From positions 1 to 28,957 of the forward strand of contig CAZLQJ010000014.1 of NCBI GenBank assembly GCA_964561705.1: 28,957 nt of DNA, written 5' to 3'. The stretch is from HGM12587 sp964561705. Its GTDB lineage: Bacteria > Bacillota > Clostridia > Lachnospirales > Lachnospiraceae. Shown piece after piece: positions 23,265 to 28,957 of the stretch (position 1 is its first letter; each line of letters starts with the position of its first letter). A program made the position numbers and the translations under genes. The notes under the pieces are model-generated. The model was not told the DNA's origin. It made no database searches and saw only the letters and a list, made by a program, of their open reading frames with translations.

Positions 23265-23804
23265 ATAAGCATTTCGTCCATTTTCATAGAGATTATTCCC
23301 CTGGCAGTCTATAATGACTGTCAGCGGCATCTCTTCCACATACAATCTTCTCAACGCTTCTGCACCCAGATCTTCATAGGCAATCAATTCACATTTTTTG
23401 ATGCATTTTGACAGCAGGGCGCCTGCCCCTCCGATGGCTCCAAAATAGACACCGGAATATTGTTTCATTGCCTCCACAACCTCTGGCAGTCTTGCACCCT
23501 TTCCGATCATTCCTCGTGCTCCCACACGCATCATTTGAGGCGCATAGGCATCCATACGCCCACTGGTAGTCGGGCCGGCAGATCCAATGACCTGTCCCGG
23601 TTTTGCCGGCGTTGGTCCTACATAGTAAATGGTCGCATCCTGCGGATCAAAAGGTAGTTTTTCACCATTTTCCAACGCCTTACACATTCTTTGATGACCG
23701 GCATCCCTGGAAGTATAAATTTCTCCCGTCAAATAAACTGTATCTCCGGCACGAAGCGTTCTAGCCATTTCCTCTGTCAAAGGCAGTCTGATCTGTCGTT
23801 CCAT
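23217..23804 (-). CDS. fumB: Fumarate hydratase class I, beta subunit (C-terminal type)
   Basis: Second subunit of the two-subunit, oxygen-sensitive [4Fe-4S] fumarase/tartrate dehydratase family, converting fumarate and malate. Typical stretches are LRAGDTVYLTGEIYTSRDAGH, YYVGPTPAKPGQVIGSAGPT, TSGRMDAYAP, GARGMIGKGA and YFGAIGGAGALLSKCIKK. The 195 residues are slightly longer than usual (about 185); the extra basic tail falls in the part that overlaps the DUF1294 gene. The ATG overlaps the alpha-subunit stop by one base (TAATG), with GGAGG just before. L-tartrate dehydratase is the alternative, as the families are close. Confidence 0.9.
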   Translation of the reverse strand: MERQIRLPLTEEMARTLRAGDTVYLTGEIYTSRDAGHQRMCKALENGEKLPFDPQDATIYYVGPTPAKPGQVIGSAGPTTSGRMDAYAPQMMRVGARGMIGKGARLPEVVEAMKQYSGVYFGAIGGAGALLSKCIKKCELIAYEDLGAEALRRLYVEEMPLTVIIDCQGNNLYENGRNAYLRFQKQKIKGNSKLT

Positions 23805-24646
23805 TACAGCACCTCCGTTTTATGGCGTGTCACGTGACAATTGATATTGATGGCACATGGCATTCCTGCAATATGGGTAGGCATGGTTTCAATATTCAGA
23901 CCAATGGCGGTTGTGCGTCCGCCAAACCCTTGAGGGCCAATACCAAGTTCATTGATCTTTTCCAGCATTTCCTTTTCCAAATCTGCATAAAACGGATCCG
24001 GATGAGAAGAATCCAAAGGTCTCATCAGGGCTTTTTTCGCAAGCAGAGCAGCCTTATCAAAAGTGCCGCCGATCCCAACGCCCACGACCATCGGCGGACA
24101 CGGATTAGGCCCCGCCACCTCTACTGTTTCTAGAATAAAATCCTTGATTCCCTGCAGCCCATGAGACGGCTTAAACATGCGGATGGCACTCATATTTTCG
24201 CTGCCAAACCCTTTGGGTGCCACGGTGAGCCGGATTTCTTCTCCCGGAACGATCTCCGTATAGATCATTGCCGGCGTATTGTCTTTTGTATTTACCCTGC
24301 GAAGCGGATCTGCTACCACAGATTTTCGAAGATAACCTTCCTGATATCCTTTGCGTACCCCCGCATTGACTGCCTCCGTTAGATTTCCTCCAACGACATG
24401 TACCTCCTGTCCGATTTCCAAAAAAACACATGCCATCCCAGTATCCTGACAGATCGGTACCTTTGTTTCCTCTGCGATTTCAAAATTTTCAATGATCCGG
24501 TCTAGAATTCCCTGTGCCGGTTCCCAATCTTCCTTTCCCCGGCATTCTCTGATGGCGCATTTTACATCTTCCGGAAGCTGCTCATTGGCTTCCCTGCAAA
24601 GTTTTGCAACTGTTTCCGTAATCTGCGCCGCACTGATTTCTCTCAT
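23804..24646 (-). CDS. fumA: Fumarate hydratase class I, alpha subunit (N-terminal type)
   Basis: Catalytic [4Fe-4S] subunit of two-subunit class I fumarase, 280 aa. Likely cluster ligands are Cys66 (VPICQDTGMA), Cys183 (AGPNPCPPMVVGVGIGG) and Cys270 (CAININCHVTRH). Other conserved stretches are APKGFGSENMSAI and GPQGFGGRTTAIGLN. I chose the ATG at 24646, seven bases after GGAGG, rather than the ATG at 24670. It is translated just ahead of the beta subunit and diverges from the amidotransferase gene. In an anaerobe it likely works in the reductive branch of the TCA pathway or amino-acid fermentation (inference). Confidence 0.92.
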   Translation of the reverse strand: MREISAAQITETVAKLCREANEQLPEDVKCAIRECRGKEDWEPAQGILDRIIENFEIAEETKVPICQDTGMACVFLEIGQEVHVVGGNLTEAVNAGVRKGYQEGYLRKSVVADPLRRVNTKDNTPAMIYTEIVPGEEIRLTVAPKGFGSENMSAIRMFKPSHGLQGIKDFILETVEVAGPNPCPPMVVGVGIGGTFDKAALLAKKALMRPLDSSHPDPFYADLEKEMLEKINELGIGPQGFGGRTTAIGLNIETMPTHIAGMPCAININCHVTRHKTEVL

Positions 24647-24753
24647 TTTCACGCCTCCATTCTTTTCCATATCTTAGCATATCTGTCCACCTGCTGCATA
24701 TACTTTTCTAAATATGTTTATTCCTGTTATATCTCATTGAAAGGAGTTCCTCC

Positions 24754-25407
24754 ATGAAAAAAATCCTCATCCCGGGAAGAAAAAAAGATACGAAAAATTA
24801 CGAGAAAGTATTAAAACATTTAGGTGCAGATCCCATTGTGACCCTGAATCCCAAATCTGTTTACTCTTTTGACGGTCTGCTGCTCCCCGGAGGCGGTGAC
24901 ATTTGTCCTTCCTACTTTGGACAGCCTGTCATTGATACCAGAAAGCCGGATCCAGAACTAGACCGCACACAATTTCACATCCTGTACCAGTTTCTGCATA
25001 CTCACAAACCCATTCTGGGAATCTGCAAAGGAATGCAGCTGATCAATGTTTTTTTCGGCGGCAGTCTCATGCAGCATTTGGACTGCGAAGCCACTCATCA
25101 GTGGAACGGCCGTGACCAATGGCACGATACTACAGCAAAAGGGGACTCCCTTCTAGCGCATCTGTATGGGAGCAGATTTTCTGTCAATTCCGCCCATCAT
25201 CAAGGCATCGATGAAACCGGGCAGGATTTTAGGATCATCCAGACATCTACGGATGGGATTTCCGAAGGAATCCTCCACGATCATTTACCGATTCTGGGGG
25301 TCCAATGGCATCCGGAACGCATGTGCCTGGAGCATAAAAAATACGGTACCATTGACGGTACCGCAATTTTTCGCTGGTTTTTAAATCCGGTCAACAGACT
25401 GCCTTAG
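24754..25407 (+). CDS. Class I glutamine amidotransferase-like hydrolase (peptidase C26)
   Basis: A 217-residue protein of the gamma-glutamyl-GABA hydrolase (PuuD-like) group, which hydrolyses gamma-glutamyl bonds. The oxyanion strand DGLLLPGGGDICPSYFG is at 40-56, the nucleophile Cys91 in PILGICKGMQLINV, and the His186-Glu188 pair in GVQWHPERM. VNSAHHQGID is also typical. It is shorter than E. coli PuuD (254 aa) and no polyamine genes are near, so the natural substrate is open. AAGGAG lies seven bases before the ATG. It diverges from fumA across a 107-bp gap with no convincing promoter and converges on hisS 21 bp away. Confidence 0.88.
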   Translation: MKKILIPGRKKDTKNYEKVLKHLGADPIVTLNPKSVYSFDGLLLPGGGDICPSYFGQPVIDTRKPDPELDRTQFHILYQFLHTHKPILGICKGMQLINVFFGGSLMQHLDCEATHQWNGRDQWHDTTAKGDSLLAHLYGSRFSVNSAHHQGIDETGQDFRIIQTSTDGISEGILHDHLPILGVQWHPERMCLEHKKYGTIDGTAIFRWFLNPVNRLP

Positions 25408-25428
25408 CAGCTGCTGTCTTCCCGAAGT

Positions 25429-26700
25429 CTATGCATTGTCTCTTTTATAGATTTTCTGGAACTCCGTATATCCTTCTTTTTCCAACAGACTGATCTGTTG
25501 CTTCATATTTTTCTTCATCGGCTGGATGGTTACCGTTTTTCCAGCCTCACGAAGTTCTTTTGCCTTCGCAAACAGTTCCATTTTCTTCTCTGTAGAAACA
25601 CCTTTTTCGATAAGGATTGCAAGGTTATCTGCACTGATCTTCATCTCACCTTCCAACTGATCCTTCAGAATCGTAATGATACGTTCAAATCCAATGGAAA
25701 ATCCGCTTGCACAAACATCCTGACCGCTGAATTTTCCGATCATCTTATCATATCTTCCGCCGCCTGCAATGGAGAAACCATATCCGTCAATGGTAATTTC
25801 AAAGATCGGACCGGTATAATATCCCATTCCACGTACCAATGTCGGATCGAACATAACTGTTACATTTTCATTGACCATAGCTTTTGCACAGGAGATGATT
25901 TCTTCCATTGCTGCCACTACGGAACTGTCTAAATATTCTTCACTGATATCCTTGCAGAATTCCTCACAGGATGCCTCTTTTAAGTTTTCATAAATAGCCA
26001 GATAGCGATCTACCACTTCCTCCGGATGTCCGTTTTCTATCAATTCCTTACGGATGCCATCCAGACCAATCTTGTCAAATTTATCCAGTGAGATCAACAC
26101 TGACGACACATCTTCTTCCTGAAAACCTGCCTGAAGACAGATGGCGGTTAAGATTTTTCTATCATTTACATGCACTGTAAATGCATCAATTCCTACCGTT
26201 GCGAAAATTTTGGTAAGCATATCTGAGGTTGCACCAATCAGTTCAATCTCAGCCAGATTCGTATCATCACCCAAAATGTCAATGTCACATTGTGTAAACT
26301 GACGAAAACGTCCCTTCTGTGGATTGTCAGCTCTCCATACATTTCCAATCTGCAAAGCCTTAAAAGGTGTCGGCAGTTTCTGATTGTTATTTGCATAATA
26401 TCTCGCCAGCGGAAGTGTCAGGTCATAGCGAAGACCGTTGTCCGCATATTCATGGGTTCCCTTGTCAATGGCTCTGGCAAGATCTGCACCACGTTTCATT
26501 ACCTTAAAAATCAGTTTTTCATTATCTCCGCCCTGTTTGGAGGTCAGATTTTCAATATGCTCCATCACTGGAGTTTCAATCTGCATAAATCCAAATTTCT
26601 CATAGCTGTTCTTGATCATGCTCAATACATTTTCTCTCAAACGCATATCAGATGGGAGCATATCACACATGCCTTTTACCGGTGTTTTAATAAATTTCAT
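25429..26700 (-). CDS. hisS: Histidyl-tRNA synthetase, archaeal/eukaryal-like type
   Basis: Class II aminoacyl-tRNA synthetase charging tRNA-His. Motif 2 is IGNVWRADNPQKGRFRQFTQ (118-137). The histidine-binding signatures are LVRGMGYYTGPIFE (288-301, with catalytic Arg290) and AGGGRYDKMIG; motif 3 lies in GFSIGFERI. These catalytic residues argue against the regulatory paralogue HisZ. VNDRKIL and the insertion-domain stretch SLDKFDKIGLDGIRKEL resemble eukaryal/archaeal HisRS rather than the standard bacterial enzyme. The C-terminal anticodon-binding domain is short (about 357-423) and seems to lack its last strands. I chose the ATG at 26700, seven to eight bases after AGAGG. There is no room for a T-box leader; it follows hemZ by 25 bp. 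Confidence 0.88.
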   Translation of the reverse strand: MKFIKTPVKGMCDMLPSDMRLRENVLSMIKNSYEKFGFMQIETPVMEHIENLTSKQGGDNEKLIFKVMKRGADLARAIDKGTHEYADNGLRYDLTLPLARYYANNNQKLPTPFKALQIGNVWRADNPQKGRFRQFTQCDIDILGDDTNLAEIELIGATSDMLTKIFATVGIDAFTVHVNDRKILTAICLQAGFQEEDVSSVLISLDKFDKIGLDGIRKELIENGHPEEVVDRYLAIYENLKEASCEEFCKDISEEYLDSSVVAAMEEIISCAKAMVNENVTVMFDPTLVRGMGYYTGPIFEITIDGYGFSIAGGGRYDKMIGKFSGQDVCASGFSIGFERIITILKDQLEGEMKISADNLAILIEKGVSTEKKMELFAKAKELREAGKTVTIQPMKKNMKQQISLLEKEGYTEFQKIYKRDNA

Positions 26701-26725
26701 AATCGTACCTCTCACTATCTCTCAT

Positions 26726-28192
26726 TTATTTTCCATTTTCAGTCCAAAAATTCCGCTTTCTCTGAATCATTTCCTCAATGCGCTCAATGTATTGCCCTAC
26801 ATCCTTCACATTTTCGATTCGTTCGATCCTGCCGTCCGGATATACCATCTTTGTGGATGCACCTGCGCCGGCTGCAACGATTGACTGCTTCTCTTCCATA
26901 ATCAAAATATTATAAATGCCTGCTTTGTCAGCTTTGGCATAGCCAACATTTTCAAAATTTCCAGCCATATTTTTCTGACGGTACAGATAATATGGCAAAA
27001 GTCCCTGTTCTTTGCAGGATTTTTCTGTCAGATCCATAATTTCTGCAGAGTTTTCCAATCCCATTTCTTCATAGGTATCCTTAAACAGATTCAGTCTGGC
27101 CGCTCGCTTGATTGCAAGGGAATGTACCGTAATGCTGTCCGGTCCCAAAATCTGCAGTTCCCTCAGTGTATGTTCCACATCCGCTTTGCTCTCTCCCGGC
27201 AACCCTATGATCAGATCCATGTTAATGTTGTCAAATCCGACTTCTCTTGCCAGCCGGTATGCATCAATGGTCTGCTGTACCGTATGATGCCGTCCGATGA
27301 TCTTTAAGGTTTCCTCCTTCATTGTCTGCGGATTTACAGAGATTCTGTCTACCTGATGTTTTTTTATTGCCAAAAGTTTCTCTCTCGTAACACTATCCGG
27401 TCTTCCCGCTTCTACTGTAAATTCCTTCACCTGTGTAAGATCAAAACGTTCCTCGATCTTGGTAAGCAGACGATCCATCTGCTCCGCATTCAACGTGGTC
27501 GGTGTTCCGCCACCGATATAGACGGTATTTAAAACCTTGTCCTTCAACTCTTCCGCAATATAATCCAGCTCTTTACACAATGCGTCCAAATATTCATCTA
27601 CACGCTTTTCCCACTTTCCCAACGGGTAAGAAGTAAAGGAACAATACAGACAGGTACTTGGACAAAACGGAATTCCTACATAGAGACTGTATCCATCCTG
27701 GTAGTCCAAAGTGCTCAAAAGTTTTCTTTCCCATTTTGCAATTTCAAGGCTCTGATCGATCTTTTTATCACTGCAATAATAGGTTTCTTTCATATAAGAT
27801 CTGATTTCTTCGTCAGAAGCCCCTTCTTCCAGCATTGCCATCGGGATCTTTGTCGGGCGAATCCCCGTTAAGGTGCCCCACGGAAGTTCCTTTTTGCTGT
27901 AATTGGAAAGCGCTGTATAGATCAGCCTCTTAAACCGATCTTTCACTTCTTTTCTCGTTAACGTATGAGGCAGGTCACAAAAGCCCAGATAGAGAATTGC
28001 TTCCTTCTCATAGGTTGTCACATCCACCCTCTCCTCCGAAAAACTGACATCGATTTTCAAAGAACTATCTGTTTCGAAGGCATCCTTTACCTGTACATCG
28101 ACATCGCATTTTGGATAAAATGCCTTAACCAGCGAATGTATGTCATATTCGTAGCTTGGAATATTTACTTTTACTTCAATCTTATCTGACAT
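26726..28192 (-). CDS. hemZ: HemZ-type radical SAM protein (coproporphyrinogen dehydrogenase-like)
   Basis: A 488-residue radical SAM protein of the HemN/HemZ group; HemZ is annotated as an oxygen-independent coproporphyrinogen III dehydrogenase, though activity of the Firmicutes protein is not firmly proven. A long N-terminal region (about 1-160) with GTLTGIRPTKI is specific to HemZ. The SAM cluster motif is Cys177/181/184 in PFCPSTCLYCSF, followed by VYIGGGTPTTL and VEAGRPDSVT. I chose the ATG at 28192, 11 bp inside the preceding gene's end, giving the B. subtilis-like length; the ribosome site is weak, so coupling is likely. MBL hydrolase-hemZ-hisS is a common Clostridia order. Confidence 0.9.
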   Translation of the reverse strand: MSDKIEVKVNIPSYEYDIHSLVKAFYPKCDVDVQVKDAFETDSSLKIDVSFSEERVDVTTYEKEAILYLGFCDLPHTLTRKEVKDRFKRLIYTALSNYSKKELPWGTLTGIRPTKIPMAMLEEGASDEEIRSYMKETYYCSDKKIDQSLEIAKWERKLLSTLDYQDGYSLYVGIPFCPSTCLYCSFTSYPLGKWEKRVDEYLDALCKELDYIAEELKDKVLNTVYIGGGTPTTLNAEQMDRLLTKIEERFDLTQVKEFTVEAGRPDSVTREKLLAIKKHQVDRISVNPQTMKEETLKIIGRHHTVQQTIDAYRLAREVGFDNINMDLIIGLPGESKADVEHTLRELQILGPDSITVHSLAIKRAARLNLFKDTYEEMGLENSAEIMDLTEKSCKEQGLLPYYLYRQKNMAGNFENVGYAKADKAGIYNILIMEEKQSIVAAGAGASTKMVYPDGRIERIENVKDVGQYIERIEEMIQRKRNFWTENGK

Positions 28193-28811
28193 AAGGATTT
28201 TTCTCTCTTTCGTAGCCAATTCTTGTTCCTTCCCCATGCCCTGTATAGCATCTGGTATTTTCCGGGAGCACATAAAGCTTGTCTTTAATGCTTCTGCAAA
28301 TTTCTTCGTAGGAACCGCCCGGAAAATCCGTTCTTCCTATACTTTTGCAAAACAAGGTATCTCCCGTAAATAAAATATCTTCCGAACCCACATAATAGCA
28401 ACAGCCTCCCGGCGTATGTCCCGGAGTCTCCAATACCCTGATGCGGCATCCTGCCAGTTCAAACTCATCGCCATCCTTGCAATAAATATCCGCATCCATG
28501 GTTCGTTCTGCCCGAATAAAGCTTCTGGAAAGATTCCATCCTGCGTCATTTAACAAAGGGCTTTCCTTTGCACAGGCATAAACCTTGATTCCATAGCTTT
28601 CCCGCAGCTCCTCTGCCGCCATCATATGATCAAAATGACCATGGGTCAAAAGAACAGCCACCGGCTTTAATTGATGTTCTGTCAAGAATGCCCTAATCCT
28701 GGTCGCTTCCTCTCCCGGATCCACGATCACTGCTTCTTTTAAATTCTCATTGATCAAAAAATAGCAATTGGTAGAAACAGGTCCTACCACCATGCTGTCT
28801 ACTCGAATCAT
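28182..28811 (-). CDS. MBL-fold metallohydrolase (glyoxalase II-like)
   Basis: A 209-residue metallo-beta-lactamase-fold hydrolase. The metal motif THGHFDHM gives His57, His59, Asp61 and His62; further ligands lie in ETPGHTPGG, FTGDTLF and the final TGHGEGT. The group is often labelled hydroxyacylglutathione hydrolase, but Clostridia mostly lack glutathione, so the thioester substrate is unknown. I chose the ATG at 28811, eight bases after GAGGAG; a more distal start would run through the rel stop. It lies 31 bp after the rel gene and overlaps hemZ by 11 bp. Confidence 0.9.
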   Translation of the reverse strand: MIRVDSMVVGPVSTNCYFLINENLKEAVIVDPGEEATRIRAFLTEHQLKPVAVLLTHGHFDHMMAAEELRESYGIKVYACAKESPLLNDAGWNLSRSFIRAERTMDADIYCKDGDEFELAGCRIRVLETPGHTPGGCCYYVGSEDILFTGDTLFCKSIGRTDFPGGSYEEICRSIKDKLYVLPENTRCYTGHGEGTRIGYEREKNPYVR

Positions 28812-28842
28812 CTGATTTTCTCCTCTATCTAAAAAGCTCTTC

Positions 28843-28957
28843 CTACGTAGCTGCACGCTCAATATCAATAATGCTGTCAATCTGTCTGAGCTTTTCTACG
28901 ATCCTGTTCAATTCCTCTGTACCGGAAATTTCAAAGGCAACGGAAATCGTTGCAGTT
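28843..28957 (-). CDS. rel: RelA/SpoT family (p)ppGpp synthetase/hydrolase, C-terminal end
   Basis: The last 37 codons of a gene entering from the right edge. The translation ATISVAFEISGTEELNRIV, continuing KLRQIDSIIDIERAAT to a TAG at 28845-28843, matches the end of the C-terminal ACT domain of bifunctional Rel proteins. Its position just upstream of the MBL hydrolase and hemZ fits the Firmicutes rel neighbourhood, although a dtd gene, often found in between, is absent. Only the regulatory tail is visible, so enzyme activity cannot be judged. Confidence 0.82.
   Translation of the reverse strand, partial: TATISVAFEISGTEELNRIVEKLRQIDSIIDIERAAT

Noticed and set aside
26701..26725. T-box leader for hisS
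   Set aside because: Only 25 bp separate hemZ and hisS, far too short for a T-box.
26290..26901. A 203-codon open frame on the plus strand
   Set aside because: Antisense shadow across hisS and hemZ; low-complexity composition and no ribosome site.
1..28957. CRISPR array, IS element, prophage, toxin-antitoxin or defence island
   Set aside because: No regularly spaced repeats, transposase, integrase or phage genes were found on either strand; gene content is core metabolism and information processing.

Overview
The window reads as chromosomal DNA from an anaerobic, spore-forming Clostridia bacterium, most likely a gut Lachnospiraceae member. This rests on moderate-to-low GC, a sporulation sigma factor of the SigK type, RNase J, IreB, class I two-subunit fumarase, a B. 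subtilis-like order around ireB-ruvX-DUF1292-(rnj)-mltG-trmR-trhP, and a FeoB-associated Cys-rich peptide. The species cannot be fixed from sequence alone. Almost everything lies on the minus strand. The plus strand carries only an HPr-like gene, a DUF1294 membrane protein and a class I glutamine amidotransferase. No phage, IS element, CRISPR array or defence locus was seen.

Layout, left to right. 1-3199: topA (cut by the window edge), dprA and comM, a DNA-processing operon. 3290-9043: sigK, then trhP, trmR, a truncated MltG-like protein, RNase J, DUF1292, ruvX and ireB, probably one long operon started by a promoter at 9015-9043, with sigK having its own candidate mother-cell promoter. 9050-11729: a MATE transporter and the tRNA methylthiotransferase mtaB. 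11763-12184: divergent promoters and a free-standing HPr-like gene with its terminator. 12188-16275: prmA-rsmE-nifZ-thiI, a translation-modification operon. 16340-18666: a DeoR-family regulator and rhamnulokinase. 18746-21429: a feoA-feoB-feoB-associated iron(II) uptake operon with a repeat-rich operator/promoter. 21424-22604: galM. 22625-22807: a single tRNA-Gly(GCC) with its own promoter and terminator. 22897-24646: a DUF1294 gene converging on, and overlapping, the fumarase genes. 24754-25407: a peptidase C26 amidohydrolase. 25429-28957: hisS, hemZ, a metallo-beta-lactamase-fold hydrolase and the 3' end of a RelA/SpoT gene.

Functionally, the window is rich in RNA-modification and translation genes: trhP+trmR for 5-methoxyuridine at the wobble position, mtaB for ms2t6A37, nifZ+thiI for 4-thiouridine, rsmE for 16S rRNA m3U, prmA for L11 methylation, hisS and a tRNA gene. 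It is mainly ordinary core genome. The parts most worth a second look are the His15-less HPr-like protein, an archaeal/eukaryal-type HisRS with a short C-terminal domain, a SigK with no pro-sequence, the feo operator repeats spaced exactly 20 bp, an inverted repeat centred on the tRNA promoter -10 box, a hairpin between the Shine-Dalgarno and start codon of the DUF1294 gene, and a perfect 33-bp fold-back at the left edge that looks like a contig-end artefact.
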